DNA from: Diacronema lutheri
Taxonomy: Eukaryota > Haptophyta > Pavlovophyceae > Pavlovales > Pavlovaceae
Length of the DNA stretch: 64,000 nt
NCBI GenBank assembly: GCA_019448385.1
Contig: JAGTXO010000006.1
Span: 186,001-250,000 of the forward strand
Direction of reading: 5' to 3'
Shown here one piece after another: positions 19,004 through 29,060 of the stretch. The notes beneath the pieces were generated by a model. It searched no databases. It saw only the letters and a program-made list of their open reading frames with translations, and was not told the DNA's origin. Position 1 is the stretch's first letter, and each line of letters opens with the position of its first letter. A program made the position numbers and the translations under genes.

Positions 19004-20497
19004 ATGCGCCTCGCCCTCCTGCTGGCGTCGGCGGCGGTGCGCGTCGGCGGCCACGTGCGCGCGGCCCAGCTGCGCGCTCCCGCACCGCCCCGCGCATGCT
19101 CGCGCGCCACCGCCAGCCGCGGGGAGGAGCCCGTCCGCGTCGACGCCGTCGCGCGCGCGCCGCAGCGCTTCTGGCCGTCGATCGTGCCGCCGGAGCTGGT
19201 CTCGCGGCTGGAGCGCGCGGGTTTTGAGCGGCCGACATCGATCCAGCAGCGCGCGATCGGCCCCGTCTGGCAAGGCCAGCACGTCGCCATTCATTCGCCG
19301 ACCGGCTCGGGCAAGACTGTCGCGTTCCTCGCACCGGCGCTCGCGCGCGCGCGCGCCCTGCCGGGCGCGGCGTCGCGCACGGGCGGCGTCCCCGTGGAGC
19401 CTGGCGGCGGCGGCAGCGGTGGTGGAGTGCGTGTCTTCGTCGTCGTGCCCTCCGTCGAGCTCGCCGTGCAGCTCGCCGAGGTCGCCTCGCGCCTGCTCGA
19501 TCGTGCCCCGCTCGTGCTCGCGCAGGACGGCGTCGCGACCGTCGACGAGCAGCGCGCCGCCCTCGATTTGGCGCTCGCACCGGCGCGTGGCGGCGGTGAG
19601 GGCTATGGCGGAGAGGGCACGGTTGTCGTGGCGACGGCCAAGCGCCTCGTCGAGGTGCTCGGCCGCTCTGATCGGCGATGGCGGCAGCTCGTCTCGGCGC
19701 TGAGGTGCGTCGTCCTTGATGAGGTTGATCTCATGCTGCCCTCGCTCCCGCAGCTGCAGCTGCAGCGGCTGGCGCAGCAGGCGGCAGCGGGCGGCACGGC
19801 ACTTCCGTCCAACCCGCCGCGCGCCGACGCGCGGCGCGACGCGCCGCCGCCCGGCGCGCGCGGCCGCGCGCTCGCGCCTCGCACGGCGCCCGACGGCGCG
19901 CGCTCCGGGCTGATGCCGGGCGGCGCACGGCGCGCGGGGTACGAGGAGGCGATGGGGCGGCGTCTGCTGCAGCAGAAGCCGCTCGAGCTCTTCCTCGAGC
20001 AGCTCACCGAACGCGCCCGCGCCGCCGAGCAGCCGCTGCCGCAGCTCGTGCTCGCCTCGGCGACGATGAACGTGGACGCGTGCAAGCACGTCAAGGCGAT
20101 TGTTGGCCTGCGCACCGTCGGACGGCTGCCGCCGCGCCACGCGCCGCCCGCTGAGCACGCGGCGGCGGCCGCCTCACCCTTTGTCATCGTCGGCGCGGAG
20201 GCGCCGCACAACGCGCCACGGCTGCGTAGGCGTGGCGCGGCGGCTGTGCGAATGCCCGCGACGATCAGGCACGTCGCGTACGTCGTCAAGGACGCGATGG
20301 GCTCGCGCGGGCGCATGGCGCTGCTCGCGGCATTTGCCGAGCTCGCGCCGAGCGCCGCCATCGTCGTCGTGCCCGACTCTGCGTCCGTGTCTGAAACGGT
20401 GGACGCGCTGCGGGGCGGGGGCATCCGCGAGGCGGTTGCGCTGCACCGGGTCCTTGGTCTCGGTGATGCGGAGCGCGCGGCCGCAGCCGCGCAGCGC

Positions 20498-20544
<47 letters not shown>

Positions 20545-20950
20545 GCAGCAGCCGTACGCGCAACCGCAGCTTGCGGACGGCTCGGCCGACGGCCCCGCCC
20601 GCGCCGCGATCGCCCCCCTTGGCGGCGGCGCGGCGCTCGCGCGGGCGGGCGTGCAGCGCGCAAAGCTGGTCAGCGCTTACAGCAGCCGCGCAGACGTGCC
20701 GGCTGTCGTCACAACCGAGTCGGCGGCGCGCGGGCTCGACCTCAAGGCCGTCGACGCGGTGCTCCTCGCGAGCCCGCCCAAGTCGGTCGACTCGTACGTG
20801 CACATGGCGGGCCGGACCGGGCGCGAGGGGCGGAAGGGCACGGTCGTGACGGTCGTGCCGCCCGAGCGGTATGGCTTCCTTGCAGAGCTGCGCAAGGAGC
20901 TGGGCATCACAATCGAGGAGGTGGACATGACCAAGCTCAAGCCCGAGTGA
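19004..20950 (+). CDS. DEAD-box-like RNA helicase, probably organellar
   Basis: 648 residues. It opens with a signal-like leader (MRLALLLASAAVRVGGHV) and an Arg/Ala-rich stretch, pointing to an organelle. Helicase motifs are in order: Q motif FERPTSIQQRAI, motif I SPTGSGKT, Ia VPSVELAVQ, Ib VVATAKRL, motif II variant LDEVDLML (DEVD instead of DEAD), motif III LASATMN, then after a Gln tract TTESAARGLDL (V) and HMAGRTGREGRKG (VI, with HM in place of HR). DEVD with SAT and GRTGR resembles plastid RH39/RH22-type helicases used in ribosome assembly, but this is inference. Two low-complexity inserts lie between motifs II and III and before motif V. Confidence 0.87.
20501..20542 (+). repeat. (CAG)14 coding for poly-Gln
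   Basis: A pure CAG run inside the DEAD-box gene encodes about 14 Gln residues, followed by R-Q-Q. It sits between the two RecA-like lobes at a poorly conserved loop, so length changes should be tolerated. Confidence 0.95.
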
Positions 20951-21142
20951 CGTCACGCAGCGAGCCATGACTACTGGCGCGGTCCGGGCTGGTCCGGCCA
21001 GTAGGGTACACCTCCCTGACACGGCACCAGAGCCTGGTGCTGTGCGACCTTGCCACGCCGCCGCACAGGGCGGCGCGCCGCGCAGCCACGAGCTGCGCAA
21101 AGACGAGTGTTTGGCCAGCTGTCGTCCGTTGCTCGGCCCTGC

Positions 21143-21880
21143 TCAGCCCTTCTTTCTCCCCTTCTTGCCGCTGCGGTGCGGCGCCGGAGCGGCCTGCGGC
21201 GGCATTGGCCCAGCGTGCGCGGCCTGCATCTGCGCGAGCAGGTGCGCCGGGATCGGCTCGAGGCCGAGCTGCTGCTGAATCGTGAGGTGCGTTTGCTTTG
21301 GCGGGTTCACTCTGCTCTGCAGTCGTGGGATCCGCCTCGCAATCTCGCGCAGGAGCTGCTTGCGCGTCGTCACCTGCGCGTTGAGCGGTTCATTCGTGAG
21401 CGCGTCGAGCAGCTCGACGCGCACGCGGCCAAACTTGCCCCAATCTCGGGGGTGCGTCTTGATCGGCTGCGCGTGGCGGCGACAGGGGGGGGGGGGGGGG
21501 GGGGGGGTTCAAGATTGTCTTGATCGGCCGAAGCGCAGTGCGCGTTCGCGGATGCCGTGCGTTCGCGTGGGCGGGCGGACGAGGCGCGCGGTCATGCGCA
21601 CCTCCATTACCGCGCGCAGCTCCAGCTGTGCGCACACTTCGTGGATCTCCTGCGCAAGCGGGTTCTCGACGGCGATGTCCGCGGGGACTTTGCGTCCCTG
21701 CTGCACCGTCTTCTTGCTGTTGAGGTAGAGCGGGTAGATGATCGCGCGCTTGTCCTTGCCGCCCGGACCGACATACGAATATGCTTCGCCCTCGCCGTCC
21801 GCCGGCGGCCCGTCTGCCATTGGCGCGTCATCCGCCAGCTCCACCAGTACTCCGCCGCCGGATCGCAATTGGTCCTCCAT
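21143..21880 (-). CDS. SRP19: Signal recognition particle 19 kDa protein
   Basis: Two exons, 21880-21602 and 21466-21143, encode 200 residues. Exon 1 has KRAIIYPLYLNSKKTVQQGR and then KVPADIAVENPLAQEIHEVC, the SRP19 core that binds the tips of SRP RNA helices 6 and 8. Exon 2 resumes with KTHPRDWGKFGRVRVELL, then TTRKQLLREIARRIP. The C-terminus is a Lys/Arg/Gly tail (SGKKGRKKG), normal for the family. The phase-0 intron has donor GTGCGC and acceptor GCGCAG. Its pyrimidine tract has grown into 23 uninterrupted C (sense strand) ending 18 bp before the acceptor. A 35-residue acidic N-terminal extension precedes the core. Confidence 0.93.
21485..21507 (-). repeat. Homopolymer run (C23 in sense) in SRP19 intron
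   Basis: 23 consecutive G on the plus strand, which is poly-C in the transcript, lie just upstream of the SRP19 intron acceptor where a pyrimidine tract is expected. Confidence 0.9.
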
Positions 21881-22177
21881 GGCCGACTTGGGAACGGGAG
21901 ATCACGTGGCCTGTGACTGTGAGTCGTCAGTCAGTCTCACACGCCGCGTGAGTCGGCTTGGGAGACGGCTCGCGCTGCGAGTCGGCTTGGGAGGCGGTTC
22001 GAAAGTCGGCTTGGAAGACAACTTGCACTGCAAGTGGGGCTGCGGCGTTATGAGCGTCATTGTGGGAAGCCTAGCACACGCGCCATTTTTGCCCAGTCTG
22101 CTCGCCAGCTGATGCAAGCGTCGACGAAATCCTCAAAAGACCTAAGCCGAGCCTCCTCGCCGACCAACGGCGTGTGC
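21881..22177. other. Intergenic, SRP19 upstream / L15 downstream
   Basis: 297 bp without a gene. It holds three imperfect copies of AGTCGGCTTGG (near 21950, 21980 and 22003) separated by about 25-30 bp, and a short palindrome CTTGCA-C-TGCAAG near 22023. These could belong to the SRP19 promoter. No protein homology is visible. Confidence 0.4.
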
Positions 22178-23121
22178 CTACTGCGCATCGGGCGCCGGGG
22201 CAGCCGCGCCGGCAGCAACCGGATAGGCCGGGAGGACGACGCATTGGCCGCCGTTGTCGGTGATGGCCTGTCGCGCCGAGGCGGTGAACGCGTGCGCCTT
22301 CACCACGAGGCCCTTGCGCACAAGCTCACCGCCGCCGACGACCTTGATCAGGCTCGACTTCACCTTAGTCATCGCACCGGCCGTCATGAGCGTCTCGTGC
22401 GACACCTCTGAGTTGTCGGCCGCAGCGTTCAGGTTGTCCAACTGCGCACGACGCGCGGGCGGGGTGGGCGGGAGATGGGTCGACGCACGTATCGCGCGGG
22501 CGGCGGGGGCCCACGGAGCGTAGCGCGGTGACGTGACCTCGCACAGGCCGTCGGCCGCACGAGGAGGCCCTTCGCAGCGGGTGAGCGCACCTTGATCAGA
22601 CCGTAGATCGTCTTAGTGTGCCCCGGGCCCGTGGGCTTGCCGCGCAGCTTCGGGATGCGGCGGTAGAGGGGCGTCTGGCCGCCCTCGAAGCCAGGGCGCG
22701 TTGGCCGACCGCCGCGCGAGAGCTGACCACGCATGCCGTAACCACCCGGACCGCCCTTGCCAGAGCCCATGCCGCGGCACTTGCGGATCTTGCGGTGGGC
22801 CGAGCCCGGCGCGGGTCGCAGGTTGTGCAGCATGAACTCAGACTCCTCGCTGTAGGTGTCCGTGCGGCGCTTCCAGTCGAACACCTTCATGCTGACCGTG
22901 CTCACCGCGGGCGCAGCCACGCTCCGCACGCCTGCACAAGCGGGCCCAATGGCGCAGCGCCGCGCGTGCCCAGCCAGGGGAAAGCGCCTGAGCTTTGTGC
23001 AGCAGGGATCAGGCGCGCGCACGCGGCGGGCCTCACGCGTACCGTGGAGCGTGTGCGGCACGTACGCGCCCACCAGGCTCGCGCTCGCGAGCACGATGAG
23101 GCAACGAGCCATCGTCATCAA
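22178..23121 (-). CDS. rpl15: Plastid ribosomal protein L15 (uL15c)
   Basis: Two exons, 23121-22591 and 22441-22178, encode 264 residues. The mature part is bacterial-type L15: [63 protein letters not shown] then LDNLNAAA across the splice, and [20 protein letters not shown]. It is preceded by a hydrophobic signal peptide ([19 protein letters not shown]) and a basic region, the bipartite leader used for plastids bounded by ER-derived membranes. Three nearby in-frame ATGs make the exact start uncertain. Its stop lies 297 bp upstream of SRP19, and its start is 78 bp from the stop of ARL5, all on the same strand. Confidence 0.92.
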
Positions 23122-23199
23122 GAGTCCACGAGCCGAGAAGGTTACGGTTCCGGACTCCCGGACTCATGGGCTTTGTCAGTATTATTTTGTCCCTCACAG

Positions 23200-23933
23200 T
23201 CACTTGCTGCGCAGGCTGTGGATGATCCAGTCGAGACCCTCGAAAAGACCGTCGCCAGTCAGCGCGCAGCACGCCTGCGCGCCGCTCCGCGACGCGGCGG
23301 CGCGGCACAGTACCGCGGTGCGCGTGAGACGCTGTTGAAAAGCTGTGCGGCGCACGTTTCCTCGGGGCGCGCACCTGTATTTGCCAGTCGTGCTGCTTGT
23401 TGGCGTGCAGCGCGAGCGCCGTGCTCACCTCCGCGGCACTCATCGCCCCCTCGGCATCCTGCTTGTTTGCGAGGATGAGCAGCACAGCGTTGGCCAAGTC
23501 CTCGTGAGCCGTGATCGCCGCAAGCTCCATCTTGACGGTTGGCATGTGCTCGCGATCGGTCGAGTCGACGACAAGAATGACGGCGTTCGTGTGGATGAAA
23601 TAGGTGCCCCACGACTTGCGCAGCCGCTCCTGCCCGCCTAGGTCCCACACCTGCGCGCACGGCGCCGAGAGGGCGCGCGCGGGCGTCAGACCACCTATCC
23701 TCGCTGTACGATCGCCGGCGTGTCAGGCACGCGCGCCACACCTGAAATCGGATATTCCTGTGCGACACCTGCTCGACATTGCTCCCAATCGTCGGCTGCG
23801 TCTCGATCACGTCGCCGAGGTGCAGCTTGTACAGGATCGTGGTCTTGCCCGCATTGTGGAGGCCGACCATGACGATCTTGTACTCTGTAGTCCCAACCAA
23901 TCGGGACCAGAGCGTGGAAACGAGCACGCCCAT
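23200..23933 (-). CDS. ARL5: ARF-like small GTPase ARL5
   Basis: Three exons, 23933-23742, 23650-23375 and 23274-23200, give 180 residues, the normal length. Gly2 after the initiator Met allows myristoylation. Motifs: G1 GLHNAGKTT, switch I TIGSNVE (ARL5 type), G3 WDLGGQE, G4 NKQD, G5 CCALTGDGL. The closing LDWIIHSLR also matches ARL5 (trans-Golgi GTPase that recruits the GARP tether) better than ARF1 or ARL8. Donors are GTGTGG and GTGCGC. The hAT transposon inserted 142 bp upstream of this start codon, so the promoter must lie within that interval or use transposon sequence. Confidence 0.92.
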
Positions 23934-24075
23934 CGAGGCGCAGAGAGGCCGGCGGCGCGGAAGACTGCGAAAACGGCGGCGGGAACGGCGAGGCGCCGAC
24001 CGTCGGACGAGCGCGCCTCGCAGCCGCCCAATGGCGTCTTTTCAACCCTCCTTTGGCTCTTCGATTCTTTTTTGG

Positions 24076-24083
24076 TCTTTTAA
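24076..24083. repeat. Left target-site duplication of hAT element
   Basis: TCTTTTAA immediately before the left TIR. It is identical to the octamer at 29004-29011. Confidence 0.9.
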
Positions 24084-24094
24084 CAGCGTTCTCC
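24084..24094 (+). repeat. Left terminal inverted repeat of hAT element
   Basis: CAGCGTTCTCC, matching the reverse complement of 28993-29003 at 11 of 11 positions. Similarity weakens after that but continues patchily (TCGCTG, then CAGTGACG). Confidence 0.9.
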
Positions 24095-24356
24095 AGTCGC
24101 TGAAATCTTCGCGACGATCTTCGCTGCTCGCGTCCAGTGACGGTCGCGACTGCCCGTCACTGCGTGAGACAGTGACTGTGGCGACGACGACGATTTCGTC
24201 ACTTGCAGCGCGACGATCGCGACTAAATCGCGACGAAAGCAACGATGGGCGCACACCTCATGGGGCGGGCCGCAGCGCCGGCAGCGGCGGTGGCGGCGAC
24301 GGCGGCGGCGGCGGCAGCGCTGGCGGCAGCGGCGGATGCGCCGCTGCCCGAACGCA

Positions 24357-26580
24357 ATGGTCCACCTGTTTCATCGCTCTACGCCCACGCGTCAATTCCA
24401 AGGTGTGGGACGACGTCAAGCTGCTCGCCGACGACGCGCCGAACTCGTGGCGCAGGGTGGGCAACTGCATCTGCAACGTGGTCGTCGGGCGCGACAAGAG
24501 GTGCAACACCATCTTGCGTTGCTCGATTGCCTAGAAGAACAATCGGTTCGTTACCTCGGTCGCCGGTCAGCACCTACGTGATTGCTACCCGGCCACGACG
24601 GACGGGGTCGCAACGGGCGCGGCGCGCTTTGACGCCAAGAGAGCGAGGTTCACGTCGGACATGGAGGCGCTCGGGAGCGCGAGCGCACGTGCGGGCGGCG
24701 CGGCATTCTTAAGCCTCACCGCGCTGGGCATGCGCTCCCAGGGAAAGCTTGACGCGCACTTCGCGGCGGACCGCGCGCGCAGGCAGCTCGCGGGGCAGGC
24801 GCGATTCTACATGTACACGCCGCAGCTCATCTCGAAGCGCACGTTCGACGCCGAGGAGTATGAGACGATGCTCTCGCTGTTCAGTATCGACGGGCACAAA
24901 CCTGCCTTGCTCACGTTTAAGCAGCTCACCGACTACGTGAACGCTGAGTACGCGTGCTTCGAAGCGTACCTCATCTTCCTCGTTAAGAAGATGCACGAAG
25001 AGGCTAAGGGCAACCCGTTCATGCAGCTATTCCACGGCGGCGGCACTCTCGCCAATCACGTCAAGCATCACGCGGCCGGCGTCCCGCCCGACTTCAACAG
25101 CAACATGGTCGTCGCGATCGTGTTCGTCCGGCACGACAGGGACAACACCAACGTGACCGCCGCGGACACGCTGCAGTCGCGCATCGAGACGCTTGCCGCA
25201 GTTGAGCTCAGCGAGCTCATTGGTCAAGCCAGCACGCAAACGTTGGTCCCCCACGACATGGCGCGCGTACTGAAGGTGCGGCGCGCTCCCAGCAAAGGCC
25301 GCGCGCGCGACGCGACGTGTGCGGCGTGACTTGATTTGCGACGAATCGCCCCTTACTATCCCTTTAGGCGCCCGAAATCAAGCTGGCGGTCGACCTCAAC
25401 ATGACGCGAGTCGCCTCACGCCTCATGCTCCTCAACTCAGTCGTGCGGATGGAGCGCCCGCTCGCGACGCACATGAGCCAGGTCAAGGACACGTGCCCGC
25501 AGCTGTCTGACGAACAGCGGCAGACTGCTCGCGGGTTCGAGGCCGTCCTCAACCAGACCAAGCACCTGACCACGCTCGCGCAGAAGGAGAAGATGTGTGT
25601 GGGCCCGTACGTCCCCCTCGTGCTTCTCAAGCTCGAGGCAGCGCTGAAAAGCAACCAGCGTGCGCGCGCGCTGATTGCGCCCGGGCGTTTGCCTGCTGGC
25701 TTGACCACCTGGCGTGCGCTTTGTCGTCCGTCGCGCAGTTGCAATCATCAAGAGGGACAAGGTGTCTGCCGTTTCTTCGATTGAGCACGCGCGCGAGATG
25801 TGCGACGTCGCGGACATGACGCCGCTTGGCAAGGAGTGCCGGAAGCGCGCACTCGTCGAATTTCAGCGCCGATTTTGCGGCAAGGACATCGAGGAGCCAG
25901 TCTTCGACGCGCAAATCACCATCACGCCGCGCGAGCTGCTCGCCACTGTGCTGGACGTGCGCACCAAGGGCTGCAGCCACCTCTCTGACAGCGAGCGAAA
26001 AGCTGCGCGCGCGCTCCTCATCAATGAGATGATCAAGTTCGAGAAGCAGGTCGACAAGTTCAAAGCGGAAGCGGTTGCTGCCGCCGCTGCGCCCCTTCCG
26101 GCAGCTGCTGCCTGCCCAGCAGCCGCGAGCGTGCCGCCCACGCCAACGCGCGCCGCGCCGCATGTGCTCGAGAGTAGTTGGACGCCGCTCGCGCGGGCGC
26201 AGCTGTCCGACGAGCAGACCAACCACTCCGCGCTCGAGCACGCGCTGCGCGAGCGGGTGACGACGCAGGCCGATGCCTGGCTGCACACGCAGGTGAACCG
26301 CGCCGTCTAGTTTCCCGGCTGCGAGACTCCGCAGCGCCCCGATGTGGTCGACGATCTCGTCGGCCTGCCGCTCCGCAGATTCTACCGCGGCAAGCTGCTC
26401 ATAAACGGCACCATCGACAAGCATCCGACCTTTGGCTACATCCCGCTGATGGCGAGCCGCTCGTGGGGCCAGGTCGGCTCGCTCATGGCTGAGAGCTTCT
26501 GCGAGCGCATGCTGTCGTGCGCCAACACCGTGCTAACGGACGGCAACAGCGAGGGGGGGGGGGGGGGGGGGGGGGGGGCC
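24357..26580 (+). pseudogene. Degenerate BED-finger hAT transposase
   Basis: A plus-strand reading frame begins with a BED-like finger: SKVWDDVKLL, CICNVVVGRDKRC and HLRDC supply the aromatic, Cys and His positions. It continues through a central domain (NSNMVVAIVFVRHDRDNTNV, TAADTLQSRIE). Two small introns are inferred: one between DMARVLK and APEIKLAVDLN (donor GTGCGG), and one after LEAALKSNQ joining LAIIKRDKVS. The C-terminal dimerisation segment is recognisable (ESFCERMLSCANTVLTDGNS), aligning with the hATC SERxFSxAGNxxT pattern. In-frame TAG codons near 24531 and 26308 and a 26-base G run directly after the hATC motif indicate that the gene no longer makes a full transposase. Reported as a plain DNA-transposon gene. 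Confidence 0.7.
26553..26578 (+). repeat. G26 homopolymer after hAT C-terminus
   Basis: 26 consecutive G directly follow the codons for the last hATC residues. Conserved transposase sequence stops here, so the run may mark a junction or an expansion inside the gene. Confidence 0.85.
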
Positions 26581-26639
26581 TTCCTACTTAGATTCGGTGA
26601 CTCCTCGCTCTGCGCCCTGCTCCTGCTCCCGCTATCCGG

Positions 26640-26725
26640 CCGAGTACGTCGTAGCCTCAAATCACAGTGATGTCTATGCACTCGACTGGGTAGGTGCGTC
26701 GTAGTCTCAAAGCACAGCGAGGTGG
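26640..26725 (+). repeat. Imperfect 56-bp-spaced duplication within hAT element
   Basis: GTACGTCGTAGCCTCAAATC near 26644 recurs in modified form as GTGCGTCGTAGTCTCAAAGC near 26695, each followed by CACAG(T/C)GA. It lies between the transposase remnant and the inserted repeat copy, with no coding signal. Confidence 0.5.
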
Positions 26726-26999
26726 GTGCGTGGGCGGTCAACTTGGCCGCGAGGCAACGAACGTCGCGAGCGGCTCAGAGCGCGCAGCGCACGTCCGCAG
26801 GCAGAGCGATGACCCTGTGCACGCCGGCAGCGGGGACGACACGAGCGGCAAGGACGCGGCATGACGCGGTAGAGGTGGACACCCCCACGCACCTACCCCG
26901 CACCGCGATCCGCCCGCCGTCGCAGCCGCCGCCGCGCCGGCGGCAAGCGCCGTCCACAACGCCGCAGGCGCCCATGTCAAGCCGACGCGCCCGGCGCGC

Positions 27000-28290
27000 A
27001 CGGTGCGTCGGCCGATGCGCGCGCCGAGCTCGCGCGCATCGCCGAGGTGTGCACGGCGTGTGCCGAGACGTTCGGCTTAGAGTCCGCGCGCCGCTCGGAC
27101 GCGCTCGGCCGCGCGCGCGCGGCCGACGTCGCGCGCCGCGCCGCGCGCGCGCTCGCCGGCGACGCCCCCGTTGGCACGTGCGCCGACGCGCGTGCCGCGC
27201 TCGCCGGAGCGCTCGCCGCAGGCTTCCCCTCCGTGGCCAGCGCGCCGCCGCCGCGCGCCGCGCTGCGCGATCGCGCGGATTGTCGCGAGCGACCTCGACG
27301 GCGCGGCCGTGCGGTTCGCAACCCTCGCCGAGCTCGCGGCGGACCGCGCGGACGGCGCAGGCGCGCCGGCCATCTCGACCGCCGCCGAGGCCGCCGCCGC
27401 ACTGCCCGCCGCCGCCGCGCTGCGCGCAGCCGCGTGCGCGGCCAACGACGGCGACGCGTCCGCCACGCTGCGCGCGCTCGGCTCGGCCGGCGCGGGTGGC
27501 GCACGCGGGCTCGGCGCCGCAGCGCGCTCGGCCGCGCAGCTCCTCCTCTCCCTCTCCGCCGCGGAGCGCACGCAACGCTTGCAGGCGCTCGCGGCACACG
27601 CGCGCCAACTCGTCGGTGCCGGTGACGATGCCGGCATGGACGGCGCGCCGGTCGGCGCCGCGATGAGCGCGAGCGTCGCCGCGCGCGCCGCGCGCGAGGC
27701 GCTGTGCCAGTGCGCGGCGGGCGACGTGGCGCGCTCGGCCGCGACGCTCGACGCCGCCGCCGACGCTCCGTCCGCCGACGAGCAGCGCGAACGCCTGGCC
27801 GGCGGCGGCGGCGGCGGTGGCGGCGAAGCTGCGCTTGCGCTCCGTCTCCTCGAGCGCGACGAGCACTTCGAGGCGGCGGAGCGGCTGCGCGGCGCGATCA
27901 CGCACGCGGTCGTCGCGCTCGCGCGCGGCCATGACGCGCGTGCGCTCGGGCCAGAAGGAGCATCCAACAAGTCGAATGCCGCTCGGCCCGCCCACGTGCG
28001 CACGAAGGCGGAGCTGGACACGGACGCAAATGTGGCGCGCGGTTGGCGGCAGGTGGCGACCTTGCAGCGCGCGCTCGTGCTGCTCCGCGACGGCGACACG
28101 CGCGGCGCGGCGGATGCGCTCGCGGCGATCGTCGGCGCGCCGACGTGCGCGTCCCAGCGCGCGCGCGGCTGCGCGCCGCGACGTTCGCCGCGACAGGCGC
28201 GCACGCGCTGTGGCGCGAGAGCGCGCGCGCCGCGCTCGCCGCCGCCGGTCGCGCTTCGCGACGGGTGCGAGCGCGCGGCGCCGACGCGAT
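27000..28290 (+). other. Unmatched Ala-rich block inside the nested copy
   Basis: About 1.3 kb with no counterpart in the 31-32 kb copy. Plus-strand translation gives long Ala/Arg-rich helical stretches (for example LLSLSAAERTQRLQALAAHA and ALRLLERDEHFEAAERLRGA) with a poly-Gly tract near 27806. No family is recognised. It may be an older insertion or a divergent middle section of the element. It is not counted as a host gene. Confidence 0.4.
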
Positions 28291-28770
28291 CGAGAGCGCG
28301 GCGCAGCTCGCACCAGCGCGCGGACCGGCGGGAACGAGTTGAGGCGCGCCTGCGTTGGGCCCACCTGGCCCGGCTGCAAGTCGAAGGGCACCCCGTCGAT
28401 CTGGGCGCACGCGCGTTGCCGCTCGCCGCCGACGGCCACCGCCCGCCGCTCAGCGGCCTGTGGCCGCAGCGCGTAGGGCAGTATGTAGTCGACTTGAGCT
28501 CGCACGGTGTCTGCGCAAGCTGGGGCGCCGAGCCCATGCCATTGAGCACGACGACAAGATCGACGGGGAACACGCGCCGATGCCGCAGAGCCGCGCGCCC
28601 GGCCTGTGGCACGCCGGCGAGCGCGGAGCCAAAGATTTCCGCGTCCTCGCGCCGCGCGAACGTCCCAACGTAATTGCGAGCGAGCGAGGCGAGCAGGTTG
28701 AGAGCGGGTTCATGGCGAAGCTCCGCGACGTGGTCGTGGGCGATGCCAGTAGCCGCCGCGAGTGGAGGGG

Positions 28771-28812
28771 CGTCGCCGTATGCGTCTCCCCGGGAAGACG
28801 CCTACGGCGACG
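28771..28812. repeat. 42-bp near-perfect palindrome
   Basis: Arms of 17 bp (left starting CGTCGCCGTA) match with one mismatch around an 8-bp loop CCCCGGGA. The right arm continues into GACGCGCTCGCGG, which matches the element's coding sequence around 31493-31505, so the palindrome seems to come from two head-to-head copies of the same element segment. Confidence 0.8.
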
Positions 28813-28992
28813 CGCTCGCGGTTATTGGCGACATAGCTGTTGGAAGTGTGCCGGCGCTCATCGTCGCGACGATCTTCGCGACCGTCACTCGTCACCGTCG
28901 CGCGACGCCGCGACGGCGACGATCGTCGCGTCACATCGTCACGCGCGGCCATCGTCGCGACGCGACGCGTCACTGACGCCAGCGCAGCGAGG

Positions 28993-29011
28993 GGAGAACG
29001 CTGTCTTTTAA
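28993..29011. repeat. Right TIR and target-site duplication of hAT element
   Basis: GGAGAACGCTG (28993-29003) is the inverted partner of 24084-24094 and is followed by TCTTTTAA (29004-29011), identical to the left flank. The insertion is 49 bp upstream of the ATG at 29061. Confidence 0.9.
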
Positions 29012-29060
29012 CTCTTTTTGCTCTCTTCGTGCGGTTGGCAGTTACGCGCCATCGTGCGCC

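Larger units (their letters stand above)
26800..28830 (-). mobile_element. Degenerate minus-strand copy of the 30.9-32.5 kb repeat family, nested in the hAT element
   Basis: Read on the minus strand, 28760-28290 aligns with 31500-31990 on the plus strand (APQLAQTPCELKS against APQLVQTLCELKS; QPGQVGPTQARLNSFPP against QPGQVGPMQARLNSFPP). The segment 26990-26800 aligns with 32215-32400 at its 3' end, including the shared CTGCCGGCGTGCACAGGGTC. Between these, 27000-28290 has no counterpart in the plus-strand copy and is Ala-rich with coding potential on the plus strand, so it looks like a further insertion. The copy is broken and incomplete, lacking the part equivalent to 30870-31480. It is a fossil with several breaks. 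Confidence 0.6.
24084..29003. mobile_element. hAT-family DNA transposon, 4.9 kb, non-autonomous remnant
   Basis: The element starts with CAGCGTTCTCC at 24084 and ends with its exact inverted complement at 28993-29003. It is flanked by perfect 8-bp target duplications TCTTTTAA at 24076-24083 and 29004-29011. TIRs beginning CAGxG and 8-bp duplications are the hAT hallmark. Inside each end are 100-150 bp of short repeats built from TCGCGAC, CAGTGACG and CGACGATC, as expected for subterminal transposase sites. The left half holds a degenerate BED/hAT transposase on the plus strand. The right half holds a minus-strand copy of another repeat family. The perfect duplication suggests a fairly recent insertion, while the decayed transposase suggests it was moved in trans. 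Confidence 0.88.

Noticed and set aside
17826-19580. F-box gene starting at 19580
   Set aside because: The additional residues are antisense to the DEAD-box helicase motifs.
24498-24533. A 36-bp intron removing the first TAG of the hAT transposase
   Set aside because: Too short, and it would delete the second part of the BED finger.
26290-26312. An 18-bp intron (GTGAAC...CTAG) removing the TAG in the hAT transposase
   Set aside because: Far shorter than any other intron here. A plain in-frame stop in a decayed transposase is simpler.
27171-28673. 500-residue plus-strand frame as a host gene
   Set aside because: It crosses into sequence that is antisense to the recognisable minus-strand element copy, and its composition is almost only Ala/Arg. 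Treated as part of the nested repeat.
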